Origin: an uncultured Lachnospiraceae bacterium
GTDB taxonomy: Bacteria; Bacillota; Clostridia; Lachnospirales; Lachnospiraceae
DNA: 64,000 nucleotides
Assembly (NCBI GenBank): GCA_945949045.1
Contig: CAMFDG010000003.1
Coordinates: 1-64,000, forward strand
Reading direction: 5' to 3'
Shown piece by piece: positions 1 through 8,187 of this stretch. The position numbers were made by a program, and so were the translations under genes. Within the stretch, counting starts at the first letter, position 1. The number at the start of each line of letters is the position of its first letter. The notes below the pieces were generated by a model. It was not told where the DNA came from. It made no database searches and saw nothing but the letters and a program-made list of their open reading frames with translations.

Positions 1-2
1 TC

Positions 3-194
3 GTTTTGACTTGTCTTCACGATTGTATTCCCATTTCATTTTGGGACATACAAATGAAGGAAGACAGTCCGGTTACGCCGGATTATGAATCTCCTTTTGA
101 ATTTACGGGAAGAGCGGATGAGATTATTTTACACCAGTATCCAACAGAGGTTGATCCGTTGGAGGAATTGAAAAAACTCTCGAATGTTGAATAA
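3..194 (+). CDS. 3' end of a protein entering from the left, possibly an arylsulfatase
   Basis: The reading frame is open from the first bases, so the visible 63 codons are probably the C-terminus of a longer gene; a TTG at 6 could start a small protein but has no ribosome site. The tail holds a PFEFTG...DEIILH segment that resembles the C-terminal strand of arylsulfatases, where PF-FTG precedes a short beta strand. That match is from memory of the family and rests on few residues. A strong terminator follows the stop codon directly, consistent with the end of a transcription unit. Confidence 0.4.
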   Translation, partial: VLTCLHDCIPISFWDIQMKEDSPVTPDYESPFEFTGRADEIILHQYPTEVDPLEELKKLSNVE

Positions 195-203
195 ATTTGT
201 TTA

Positions 204-251
204 AGGGCTGTGAATGTTGTGTATGTCTGGCATTCACAGCCTTTTCTTTTT
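204..251 (+). terminator. Rho-independent terminator
   Basis: An 11-bp perfect stem (GGCTGTGAATG at 206-216 with CATTCACAGCC at 231-241) is followed by a T-rich run. It ends the transcript of the gene entering from the left. Confidence 0.9.
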
Positions 252-322
252 GCCCCCAATATGGTATAACTGAACTATAAGTTTTCAATCGTTTTTATCA
301 ACAGGAGGCAGAAACACAACCT

Positions 323-1888
323 ATGCAGAAACACTTTTGTATTACAGGCACTTGTATTCCGGAAAAACACTATATGGTAGATATGAATACAAGAATAGAG
401 TTCGTGATTCATGAGTATATTGAAAAAGGCAGATATTTTACCATAAATCGTGCGAGACAATATGGAAAAACAACAATGCTGTATCTGTTGGAAAAACAAA
501 TCAAAGAGAAGTATATTGTTCTAAGTTTAAGCTTTGAATCTGCTGATGAATATTTTCATTCACTGTACAGCCTGGCAGAGGGGCTGGTGATGGATATCAG
601 TGACTGTCTTAAGGAACAGGGCGTTTCGGAAACAATTTTGAGGGAATGGAATGGACCTGTATCAGAGAGATTTCCCATGCGTTCATTAGGTATGAAAATT
701 TCTAATTTATGCAGTCAGTGCCAAAAACAGGTGGTACTCATGATTGATGAGGTGGATAAGAGTTCAGATAATCAGATTTTTCTTTCGTTTCTGGGATTAT
801 TAAGGGAGAAATATTTGAGATGGCAGCAGGGAAAAGATGTTACTTTTCAATCGGTGATTCTTGCAGGGGTTCACGATGTGAAAACTTTAAAGATAAAAAT
901 GCATCCGGGAGAGGAATCAAAATATAACAGCCCTTGGAATATTGCAGCAGATTTTACATTGGATATGAGCTTTTCGGCAGAGGATATCGCTTCTATGCTG
1001 CGGGAATATTCGGATGATTATGCAGTTGGCATGAATATCTTAGAGATCAGTCAGATGATCTATGATTATTCTTCGGGATATCCATACCTTGTTTCAAAAA
1101 TATGTCAGCTTTTGGATGAAAGAATTGTGGGAACGGACAATTTCCCTGACAGGGAAGCCGCATGGACAAAGGAGGGCTTTCTTGCTGCAATGAAACTTTT
1201 ATTAAAAGAGCCCAATACATTGTTCGATGATATGACAAAGAAAATGTTAGATTATCCGGATCTTAGGAATATGATCCAGAATATCCTTTTTGACGGATAC
1301 AGCTATCCTTTTAAAAGGGAAGCACCATTCATTGATCTGGGTGTTACCTTTGGTTTCTTTAAAGAACAGGATGGAATGGTTGCGATTTCCAACCGTATTT
1401 TTGAAACACAGCTTTATGATTTGTTTCTATCAGAAATGGCAATCGGAAGTCAACTATATGCAGAAGCTTCTGGTACCCGAAACCAGTTCGTTTCTGCTGG
1501 AAAATTGAATATGGATTTGGTGATGAAGAAATTTTATGAGTATTTTGAAGAAATATATAGCGAAAATGATCAGAAATTCATAGAAGAGAATGGACGAAAA
1601 TTATTTTTGCTGTATTTGAAACCTATTATCAATGGAACTGGAAATTATTATATTGAGGCAAGAACGAGAGATAACCGGAGAACGGATATTATCGTTGATT
1701 ATTGCGGGAAACAGTATATTATTAAACTGAAAATATGGCGTGGAAATGAGTATCATTCCCGTGGAAGGAAGCAGTTGTTTGATTATTTGGAATTCTATAA
1801 AAAAGAGAAGGGCTACCTGTTAAGTTTTAATTTCAACAAGAATAAGAAAACGGGAATGAATTGGAATATGGCGGGAAGAAAATTTTAG
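323..1888 (+). CDS. AAA-ATPase-like protein with C-terminal PD-(D/E)XK domain (degenerate active site)
   Basis: This 521-residue protein matches the clostridial and Bacteroidetes AAA-ATPase_like plus PDDEXK_9 architecture. The N-terminus has a Walker A-like RQYGKTTM near residue 50 and a Walker B VVLMIDEVD near residue 140, followed by a winged-helix-like middle. The C-terminal 90 residues carry the nuclease-fold signature (RTDIIVDY then IIKLKIWRG). In the family the second motif normally reads ELK; here the glutamate is lysine, so the nuclease is probably inactive although the aspartate is kept. The family's role is not settled. A GGAGG lies 14 nt before the ATG, rather far. The gene stands alone between a terminator and the ECF promoter. 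Confidence 0.8.
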   Translation: MQKHFCITGTCIPEKHYMVDMNTRIEFVIHEYIEKGRYFTINRARQYGKTTMLYLLEKQIKEKYIVLSLSFESADEYFHSLYSLAEGLVMDISDCLKEQGVSETILREWNGPVSERFPMRSLGMKISNLCSQCQKQVVLMIDEVDKSSDNQIFLSFLGLLREKYLRWQQGKDVTFQSVILAGVHDVKTLKIKMHPGEESKYNSPWNIAADFTLDMSFSAEDIASMLREYSDDYAVGMNILEISQMIYDYSSGYPYLVSKICQLLDERIVGTDNFPDREAAWTKEGFLAAMKLLLKEPNTLFDDMTKKMLDYPDLRNMIQNILFDGYSYPFKREAPFIDLGVTFGFFKEQDGMVAISNRIFETQLYDLFLSEMAIGSQLYAEASGTRNQFVSAGKLNMDLVMKKFYEYFEEIYSENDQKFIEENGRKLFLLYLKPIINGTGNYYIEARTRDNRRTDIIVDYCGKQYIIKLKIWRGNEYHSRGRKQLFDYLEFYKKEKGYLLSFNFNKNKKTGMNWNMAGRKF

Positions 1889-2061
1889 AAGTTGTAGTAT
1901 AAAATAGGCGCATTTCTTCATTTTCAAGATTAAACTGTTTCTTTTGGATTATAGAATGCTGTTAATGCTGTTCTGAAAGAATATTGGGATTAGAGTCACG
2001 ACACTACCCATTTAAATTATAAAAAATTATCTGGACCTATAAAATTATATAAAAATGGTTA

Positions 2062-2089
2062 TTTACATATGCCCATATGCGTGTATGAT
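2062..2089 (+). promoter_or_regulatory. Sigma-A-type promoter for the ECF S component gene
   Basis: TTTACA at 2062-2067 and TATGAT at 2084-2089 are separated by 16 nt and lie about 40 nt before the ATG at 2127. The leader is short and AAGGAG at 2114-2119 provides the ribosome site. No riboswitch fold was recognised. Confidence 0.55.
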
Positions 2090-2126
2090 AGTTACTTAGA
2101 AAATAATACGCATAAGGAGATATGTT

Positions 2127-2720
2127 ATGAGAAATGAAAAAATCTACAAACTGACACTTACCGCATTGATGGCAGCGCTGTCCTATGTAGTATTTACGTT
2201 CCTGCAGATTAAGATTACCCTGCCGGGTGGAGATGCAACTTCGTTCCATCTTGGAAATGCTGTATGCGTACTGGGTGCCCTTCTGCTGGGTGGTATTTAT
2301 GGCGGAATTGGTGGAGCTATCGGTATGACCATCGGCGATCTTTTGGATCCGATTTATATCATTTATGCACCGAAGACCTTTATCTTAAAGTTCTGTATCG
2401 GTTTGATCACTGGTCTTATCGCTCACAGGGTTGGTAAGATTTCCACATCCAACGATACCAAGCATGTATTCAAGTGGACCGTGATTGCGGCTGTGTGCGG
2501 CCTTGGTTTTAATGTGATCTTTGATCCGTTGTTTGGATATTTTTATAAGCGCGTGCTTTTGGGCAAGCCGGCAGCAGAGGTTACGCTGGCATGGAACATC
2601 ACTACCACATCTGTGAATGCAGTGCTTTCCGTGATTGCAGCAGTTGTTATTTACATGGCACTTCGCCCTGCTCTTAAGAAGGCAAACCTGTTTCTGACGA
2701 TTGGGAAGAAAGAAGCGTAG
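2127..2720 (+). CDS. ECF transporter S component
   Basis: This 197-residue, highly hydrophobic protein has about six membrane segments and the pattern of ECF-type substrate-binding (S) subunits (DUF1393/ECF_trnsprt family): an N-terminal LTLTALMAALSYV helix, a loop with HLGNAVCVLGALLLGG, then GGAIGMTIGDLLDP. S components capture a vitamin or related molecule in the membrane and dock on a shared EcfAAT energising module, which is not encoded nearby. The substrate cannot be read from the sequence. It is a single-gene unit with its own promoter, AAGGAG ribosome site and terminator. Confidence 0.85.
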   Translation: MRNEKIYKLTLTALMAALSYVVFTFLQIKITLPGGDATSFHLGNAVCVLGALLLGGIYGGIGGAIGMTIGDLLDPIYIIYAPKTFILKFCIGLITGLIAHRVGKISTSNDTKHVFKWTVIAAVCGLGFNVIFDPLFGYFYKRVLLGKPAAEVTLAWNITTTSVNAVLSVIAAVVIYMALRPALKKANLFLTIGKKEA

Positions 2721-2728
2721 AAAAGAAC

Positions 2729-2771
2729 TGCTGTACAGACAAAGAGTTGAATTGTCTGTACAGCGTTTTTT
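2729..2771 (+). terminator. Rho-independent terminator
   Basis: A 13-bp perfect stem (2730-2742 with 2752-2764) is followed by seven T residues, directly after the ECF S component. Confidence 0.92.
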
Positions 2772-2777
2772 GAATTG

Positions 2778-2924
2778 ATGGGGATTCCGTTCCTTTTTCT
2801 GAAGCAGAACTCGCCCTTCGTTTTTCTGATTGTGTTTGGAGTAATTGCGTTAGTGATTGGCATGATGATTGCATATCTTAGGATTGAGGAGAAATATGGT
2901 AAAAAAAATACTGATCACAAATGA
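2778..2924 (+). CDS. Possible small membrane protein overlapping surE
   Basis: A 48-codon frame (ATG at 2778) encodes one clear transmembrane helix (FVFLIVFGVIALVIGMMIAYL) followed by a charged tail. Its stop lies 29 nt inside surE, so the two could be translationally coupled. No ribosome site is visible before the ATG, which sits only a few bases after the preceding terminator. It may be a genuine short gene, a 5'-truncated remnant or a chance frame. Confidence 0.3.
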   Translation: MGIPFLFLKQNSPFVFLIVFGVIALVIGMMIAYLRIEEKYGKKNTDHK

Positions 2925-3612
2925 TGATGGAATTGATGCGGATGGCCTGATCCGTCTGGCACAGACGGCGAAGAATTTTGGAGAGGTGTGGGTCGTGGCA
3001 CCGGATGGACAGAGAAGTGCCATGTCTCACAGTATTTCCTTGAGACATCCGGTGGAGGCATGGGAATGTGAGTTTCCGGTTCCGGGGGTTCATGCTTACG
3101 CCTGCGACGGAACCCCTGCGGATTGTGTAAGAATCGGTGTCCTTAATATTGTTCCGGGAAAGCCGGATCACGTTTTTTCGGGAATCAATTACGGCTATAA
3201 TACGGCCACGGATCTGCAATATTCTGCGACGGCCGGAGCGGCCTTTGAGGCAGCCTTTCAGGGGATTCATACCATTGCATTTTCGGAGGAGGCCTGTGAG
3301 CGTCATGAGGTGTCGGACCGATATCTGAGGGAAATCATGGAAGAATTGCTTCAGAAGCCTCTCGGCATCAACCAGATCTGGAATGTGAATTTCCCAGGCT
3401 GCTCTCTGTCAGAATGTAAGGGTCTGCTTCGCGACAGAAGGGTTTCCACGGAAGTGTTTTACAGGGATCTATACAATGAGACGGTGGTTGCGCCGGGGAG
3501 GATTTCCTACATGGTGGAGGGAATCCGCAACTACGAGGATGAGGATGGGACGGATCTAAAGGCGATTTTTGAAAACTATGTTTCTGTAGGTATTGCTTCA
3601 AATATTTCCTGA
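2896..3612 (+). CDS. surE: 5'/3'-nucleotidase SurE
   Basis: This 238-residue protein is of the SurE family: metal-dependent nucleoside monophosphate phosphatases that act in nucleotide salvage and stress. The N-terminal ILITNDDG motif carries the metal-binding aspartate pair; VAPDGQRSAMSHSISL, GTPADCVRIG and SGINYGYN match the family's substrate and metal loops. The ATG at 2896 is chosen because GAGGAG lies 5 nt upstream; an in-frame ATG at 2869 would add nine residues without homology. It is followed by a bidirectional terminator shared with the convergent DUF4097 gene. Confidence 0.93.
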   Translation: MVKKILITNDDGIDADGLIRLAQTAKNFGEVWVVAPDGQRSAMSHSISLRHPVEAWECEFPVPGVHAYACDGTPADCVRIGVLNIVPGKPDHVFSGINYGYNTATDLQYSATAGAAFEAAFQGIHTIAFSEEACERHEVSDRYLREIMEELLQKPLGINQIWNVNFPGCSLSECKGLLRDRRVSTEVFYRDLYNETVVAPGRISYMVEGIRNYEDEDGTDLKAIFENYVSVGIASNIS

Positions 3613-3637
3613 ATAGATAGCTGGGAGAGAATAAAAG

Positions 3638-3683
3638 AGCAGGGCGCAAAACCGAGGTTTATGGTTTGCGTCCTGCTTTTTTT
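3638..3683. terminator. Bidirectional terminator between surE and the DUF4097 gene
   Basis: AGCAGGgCGCAAAaCC pairs with GGtTTGCGtCCTGCT around a short loop, with a T-run on the plus side and AAAAGAG-type bases on the other. It lies between two convergent genes and can serve both. Confidence 0.85.
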
Positions 3684-3695
3684 CGAACCGCTGCA

Positions 3696-4475
3696 CTAGC
3701 GGTAGTCCACTTCAATATCTCCGGTGTTGTTTTCAATGACCAGTTTACAGTCGCTGTCACCGCTGTATTTATACCTTTTGCGGTAGTTTTTGTCGTTGAC
3801 ACTGACCTCACCAATGTCGGTGGAAAGATCCATCTGGTAGTCAGAAAGATCTTTTGTACTTACGGATACATCGCCAACATCATTGGAAATTTCCATGTTC
3901 TGAAAACTTGTATTTTCAAAATCCACATCTCCTACATTCGCATCGGATACTACTTTTTCAAAACTGCAGGCATTGACATCAATATCTCCGACGTTCGCAT
4001 CCAGGTAAAGGTTCTCTGCTGTGATCTGCTTCACGTTGATGTCACCGACATTTGCGCTGATATCGATGGTCTGCAGATCTTCCGGAACGGTAATGGTTAC
4101 AGAGCATTTTTTGCTGTCCAGTCCCATAAGCGAATCGGATTTAAGCCCCTTTTGGGTTAGGACGAGGATGTCGTCATCGACGTCATATTCCGGTACCAGC
4201 TTTTCGCTGGAAGAGTAGCTGATGGAAAAATCAGATCCCTTAGTCAGAGTCAGATCCATGACTTTGACATCCACCGAAATTTTGGAGAAGTCATCCAGCT
4301 TTGTGTTGTCAGCAGTTAACTGCTTCGTAGAATTTTCTGTCTGCTGGAGTTTGAAAAAAGGTACAAGGCGCTCTGCCAGGGAAACACCCCAGCCAATCAC
4401 ATGGTAACAGGTGCCACCGATGATACAGAGGACGGTGACGATTGTCAGTATGGTAAGATAAATATTTTTTTTCAT
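3696..4475 (-). CDS. DUF4097 beta-strand-repeat membrane protein
   Basis: A 259-residue protein with one N-terminal membrane helix and a long extracytoplasmic domain of repeating short beta strands (ANVGDINV, ANVGDIDV, ANVGDVDF, NDVGDVSV), typical of DUF4097/adhesin-like stacks as in LiaF-type envelope proteins. It is the last gene of a PadR-HAAS-DUF4097 cassette and starts 16 nt after the upstream gene. In relatives such cassettes respond to envelope or lipid stress; the biochemical role is unknown. AGGAGAAC precedes the ATG. Confidence 0.85.
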   Translation of the reverse strand: MKKNIYLTILTIVTVLCIIGGTCYHVIGWGVSLAERLVPFFKLQQTENSTKQLTADNTKLDDFSKISVDVKVMDLTLTKGSDFSISYSSSEKLVPEYDVDDDILVLTQKGLKSDSLMGLDSKKCSVTITVPEDLQTIDISANVGDINVKQITAENLYLDANVGDIDVNACSFEKVVSDANVGDVDFENTSFQNMEISNDVGDVSVSTKDLSDYQMDLSTDIGEVSVNDKNYRKRYKYSGDSDCKLVIENNTGDIEVDYR

Positions 4476-4491
4476 ATAGCAGTTCTCCTAA

Positions 4492-5490
4492 TCATTTAGC
4501 CAGCATATTTTTTACAAGTGTATGGACAATTCCGGCAATGGGCCAGATGATCCAGGTAATGTACCAGTCAAAGCTCAAAAAGCTCCAGATCAGATACAGG
4601 CAGGTGACGGTGGGCCAGTAAACAGACATAACGGCGGCTGCAGTTTTATTGATATACTGCGGCTCGTTCTGCTGGTTTGGCACATAGCTGCCGCCAACGG
4701 TGCCCTGACCGTTCAGGTGAAGCAGTTGCTTGTAACTGTCAAGCCGCATACTGCCCATGACAATGAGAAACACACCGACGGCGACAAAGACAAATAGGAA
4801 GGCGCCGGAACAATCTTCCCAGAAAGCGGAGGAACTCCATACGGCATCAAAAATAATGGGGGGAAGTACACATAAGATGCACAGGATGATACCTACAGTC
4901 AGAAGGACCGCGTAGGTTCCCTTGTAGCTTTCCATCCGCTGGTGGATATATTCTGTCGTGGCGAAATCAGTGACACAGCGCTCTGTTTTCAGGTATTTCC
5001 ACTTCCCAACGGAAACGCCGGAGTATACTAAAAGCCCTACCCCGATGGCAACGATCAGGAAAAAGGCGGCGCCGGCAAAAGCATCCAATAAATCCTCATA
5101 CCGGGGAGAAATCTCTGCAGCAGCACTTAGGAAAATCGGTCCGCAGAAAGATAAAATACAGAACATAACACCCAGTGAGGTCATGTAAGCGTGCTTTGCA
5201 TGGTCGGCAAGATAGCCTTTTACCTCCTCCAGGGAAAGTGCTCTGCCTGCAGGCATCTGGCTGTTTGATTGAACAAAATTTGCAATTCCAAGATCTGCCG
5301 CCAGTTCATCCAGATTTCCAAATTCGGAAATGACAATGCCAATGGCCTCATTTTCTGATTTCCCTTCTTCTTTTAACTCAGTATATTTGTCCTCCATCAT
5401 CTGTAACAGTTCACTTTTGGCCCGATAGACCTCCGGTGTATTTGGAAGATTCAAAAACATAGTTTCCAGATAATTTTTAATCGTTTCCAT
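4492..5490 (-). CDS. HAAS/permease-prefix-domain membrane protein (DUF1700-like)
   Basis: A 332-residue protein. The N-terminal 70 residues (LETMFLNLPNTPEVYRAKSE... through DELAADLGI) form the helical HAAS or permease-prefix domain common next to PadR regulators, and the remainder has about six membrane helices in three pairs. The start overlaps the end of the PadR gene by 14 nt, which indicates translational coupling. In known cassettes the HAAS domain protein works with PadR in signalling; the exact function is not known. Confidence 0.8.
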   Translation of the reverse strand: METIKNYLETMFLNLPNTPEVYRAKSELLQMMEDKYTELKEEGKSENEAIGIVISEFGNLDELAADLGIANFVQSNSQMPAGRALSLEEVKGYLADHAKHAYMTSLGVMFCILSFCGPIFLSAAAEISPRYEDLLDAFAGAAFFLIVAIGVGLLVYSGVSVGKWKYLKTERCVTDFATTEYIHQRMESYKGTYAVLLTVGIILCILCVLPPIIFDAVWSSSAFWEDCSGAFLFVFVAVGVFLIVMGSMRLDSYKQLLHLNGQGTVGGSYVPNQQNEPQYINKTAAAVMSVYWPTVTCLYLIWSFLSFDWYITWIIWPIAGIVHTLVKNMLAK

Positions 5491-5830
5491 TCCGGTTATC
5501 CCCTTTCAAAATAAATTTTTCCACGACTTCCTGTGTGAGTACCCACTCTTCACATTTTTCCCGGTAATACTTTCGTCCCGCCTCCGTGATGCGGTAATAG
5601 GTACGGCGCTTGCCGGTGTCGGTGCTTTGGCTGGAAAAGGATTCGATATATCCATTCTTCTCCATCCTGGTAAATGCGGAGTACAGCGTGGTCTCTTTAA
5701 TGATATATTTCCCATCGGACAGGGTTTTAATCTGTTTGGAGATCTCGTAGCCGTAAGATGGCTGTTCCCACAGGAGGTAAAGAATCATGGTGTCATTGTA
5801 GCCACGGATCACATCGCTGCTAATGTCCAT
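5477..5830 (-). CDS. PadR family transcriptional regulator
   Basis: A 117-residue PadR-type winged-helix protein. The family signature is complete: MILYLLWEQPSYGYEISKQI, the ETTLYSAFTRMEKNGYIES recognition region and the RRTYYRITEAGRKYY wing. It has a short C-terminal dimerisation helix as in subfamily 2. AGGAGGG lies 8 nt before the ATG. It heads the three-gene cassette, and a palindromic sequence just upstream suggests autoregulation. Confidence 0.92.
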   Translation of the reverse strand: MDISSDVIRGYNDTMILYLLWEQPSYGYEISKQIKTLSDGKYIIKETTLYSAFTRMEKNGYIESFSSQSTDTGKRRTYYRITEAGRKYYREKCEEWVLTQEVVEKFILKGDNRNGND

Positions 5831-5855
5831 TGGTGCATCCCTCCTTTGTGTATTT

Positions 5856-5904
5856 ATACTACGTCTGTCAATATTACGTCTGACGTAGTATGATTGTCGT
5901 AGTA
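5856..5904. promoter_or_regulatory. Candidate PadR operator
   Basis: A perfect 10-bp inverted repeat (ATACTACGTC at 5856-5865 and GACGTAGTAT at 5882-5891) lies 26 nt before the padR start codon. A 13-bp palindrome TACGTC-T-GACGTA (5875-5887) is nested at its right arm, and a further half site GTCGTAGTA sits at 5896-5904. The three GTAGTA-type half sites in 49 bp point to a dimeric repressor site, most simply PadR itself. Confidence 0.6.
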
Positions 5905-6083
5905 AATATAGCAGATGGGAAGAGTATTGTCAAGGGTGACTTGTTCGCATTGGGACATATAGATGAAAAATATTCTTCCTAATTCCCTTCTCGCTGAACA
6001 AGCCGTAGCATAACCAGCCCCAAAGGATAGGAGGCGGTCAAAAATATATTGCGCTGCAGGCACCTCCGGTTTATGATAAAACT

Positions 6084-7106
6084 ATGAAAAAAGATGAATC
6101 AGTCATAGGGACAACTACAGATCATGTTACAGACCCTGTCGTGAGGACAATTGCCTATGATATTACAGATCCGAAACCGGGGCAGAAGGTCAGCGGTTTT
6201 CTAAAGGAAAAGGGCTATTCAGAGCAGAATCTTGTGAACCTGAAGAAGGACGGGCATAGTATTCAGGTAAATGGAAGTGATGAGCATCAGAATTATGTTC
6301 TGCAGAAGAAAGATCACCTTATGGTTCAGATTCGGGAGTTGGATTCTTCGGATGGAATCCTTCCGGTAAAGCTGCCGTTTTCCATTGTGTATGAGGATGA
6401 AGATTTGTTTGTGATCGACAAGCCGGCGGGGATGCCAATCCATCCCTCCCGGAATAATCCGGCTAATTCGCTTGGCAATGCTCTGGCGTGGCAGATGAAG
6501 GAAAGGGGAGTCCCTTTTGCGTTCCGGTGTATCAATCGTCTGGACAGGGATACTTCCGGACTTACCATCGTGGCAAAGCATATGGTGAGCGGCGCTATTT
6601 TGAGTCGTATGGTGGCGGAAAAGTCCAGGACAAGGGGAATCCACAGAGAATATCTTGCGATTGTGCAGGGGAGTGTTGAACCACCGGAAGGGGTGATTGA
6701 CGCTCCGATTGCACGGAAAGAAAGCGCCTGTCTGGAGCGTGTTGTGGATTTTGGAAACGGAGATCGGGCAGTGACCCATTACCGCAAAATATCTGAGAAA
6801 AACGGAAACAGCCTTGTTCTGTTAAGGCTGGAAACCGGACGTACACATCAGATCCGGGTGCACATGAAGTATCTGGGATATCCATTAATCGGAGATTTCC
6901 TGTATAATCCCAATTATGTCGGTAATCAGATAGATCGCAAGTGGGTACAGGGGAAAGGTATGGAAAAGGACGGGAGCCATGGTCCACAATACGAAATCCA
7001 CAGGCAGGCCCTTCATGCCTGCCGCCTTAGGTTTCCCCATCCCATGACCGGAGAAATTCTTGAGTTCACTGCACCGCTCCCGGAGGATATGAAGCGGTTG
7101 CTGTAG
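6084..7106 (+). CDS. RluA-family pseudouridine synthase
   Basis: A 340-residue RluA/RluD-type enzyme that isomerises uridine to pseudouridine in RNA. The catalytic block CINRLDRDTSGL holds the nucleophilic aspartate (near residue 157); YEDEDLFVIDKPAGMPIHPS and LETGRTHQIRVHMKYLGYPLIGD are the other family motifs. An S4-like N-terminal region (VSGFLKEKGYSEQNLVNLKKDG) precedes the catalytic domain. The target rRNA or tRNA position cannot be assigned. The ribosome site is weak. It stands alone and is divergent from the padR cassette. Confidence 0.92.
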   Translation: MKKDESVIGTTTDHVTDPVVRTIAYDITDPKPGQKVSGFLKEKGYSEQNLVNLKKDGHSIQVNGSDEHQNYVLQKKDHLMVQIRELDSSDGILPVKLPFSIVYEDEDLFVIDKPAGMPIHPSRNNPANSLGNALAWQMKERGVPFAFRCINRLDRDTSGLTIVAKHMVSGAILSRMVAEKSRTRGIHREYLAIVQGSVEPPEGVIDAPIARKESACLERVVDFGNGDRAVTHYRKISEKNGNSLVLLRLETGRTHQIRVHMKYLGYPLIGDFLYNPNYVGNQIDRKWVQGKGMEKDGSHGPQYEIHRQALHACRLRFPHPMTGEILEFTAPLPEDMKRLL

Positions 7107-7413
7107 AGAGAAATTGTAGTGTTTTTAACGAAAGCAGCAACTGTGCAAATCGAAAGTTGTCAGGTGGTGAATATTTGATGCTTTGGGCGTGGTAAGTAAG
7201 GTATTTGCCTATACGCCCATTTACAAATTGTCTAAACGGCTGGTGTGCAGACATTGCATGTACTTGCAGTTATTGCACCGGTATATTTTTGAAACCAGGG
7301 AGAAATAAGGAGGAGTTCGGTAATGATAGATGAAAAAACAGTAGTAGTAACAAAGGATATACCTCCACATGCTGAATGGGTAGCACCAGCTACCCACAGC
7401 AGACAATGATTCC
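7107..7413. other. Intergenic region with one GGGCG repeat
   Basis: No gene is supported. The only structure seen is a stem of GGGCGT (7185-7190) with ACGCCC (7213-7218), preceded by GATGCTTT. The same GATG-TTTTGGGCGTGG block recurs at 23961. A partial terminator role for endonuclease III, which ends at 7414 on the minus strand, is possible but no T-run was found. Confidence 0.5.
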
Positions 7414-8058
7414 TCAAATCCTCTGTTTACAGATATCCTGCAGGCAGCAGTGCTCACAGTGTGGGGTGGTGCGAGCAGTGCACACCTCCCGTCCATGCAT
7501 GACGAAGCGGTGGCACAGGTCGTTGCCCTCCTCAGGAGGGATGATCTTCCACAGTGCCATCTCCACCTTCTTCGGTTCCTTGATGCCATCCACAAGGCCG
7601 ATGCGGTTGCAGAGGCGGATGCAGTGGGTGTCGGTGACGATGGCCGGCTTGTGAAATACATCTCCCATGATCAGGTTGGCACTCTTGCGGCCGACGCCGG
7701 GCAGGGCTAAAAGTTTGTCAAAATCATCCGGTACCTGGCCATCGTAGGTATCCCGCAGGATCCGCATGCAGGCGCTGATGTCTCTGGCTTTGCTTTTCCC
7801 GAGGCCGCAGGGATGAACAATGGCTTCAATCTCTTCTACGGGCGCCTCAGCCAATGCGCTGACATCCGGAAATTTTTCATATAATTTTTCTACCACCACA
7901 TTGACCCTTGCGTCGGTGCACTGGGCAGCGAGGCGGACGCTGACCAACAGCTTCCAGGCCTCGTTGTAATCCAAGGTGCATTCCGCAATGGGATATGCAG
8001 TTTTCAAGCGGTTTATCACTTCTAAGGCTAATTCTTTCTTACGCATGTTTTCACCCAT
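7414..8058 (-). CDS. nth: Endonuclease III
   Basis: A 214-residue base-excision repair glycosylase/AP lyase that removes oxidised pyrimidines. The helix-hairpin-helix LPGVGRKSANLIMG includes the catalytic lysine, and VTDTHCIRLCNRIGL includes the catalytic aspartate. Four C-terminal cysteines (CTARTTPHCEHCCLQDIC) can bind the 4Fe-4S cluster; the first spacing is seven residues rather than the usual six. Two starts are possible, at 8058 and at MRKKE (8046). The gene lies downstream of, and in line with, the aminotransferase gene but 129 nt away. Confidence 0.93.
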   Translation of the reverse strand: MGENMRKKELALEVINRLKTAYPIAECTLDYNEAWKLLVSVRLAAQCTDARVNVVVEKLYEKFPDVSALAEAPVEEIEAIVHPCGLGKSKARDISACMRILRDTYDGQVPDDFDKLLALPGVGRKSANLIMGDVFHKPAIVTDTHCIRLCNRIGLVDGIKEPKKVEMALWKIIPPEEGNDLCHRFVMHGREVCTARTTPHCEHCCLQDICKQRI

Positions 8059-8187
8059 ATATGATGTAAAAATATTTCTACAGCATCATGTTTTTCATTT
8101 TCTTCGTTATCTATTCAATCTGCGTTCGGTGGGACGTATTTCATAAATGGAGTAAAAATGAGGATATGATAAAAAGGTTTTGCAAAG

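Noticed and set aside
1889-2061. Possible riboswitch before the ECF S component
   Set aside because: No conserved aptamer core (such as TPP, FMN or cobalamin boxes) could be found, and the putative promoter lies only about 40 nt before the gene.
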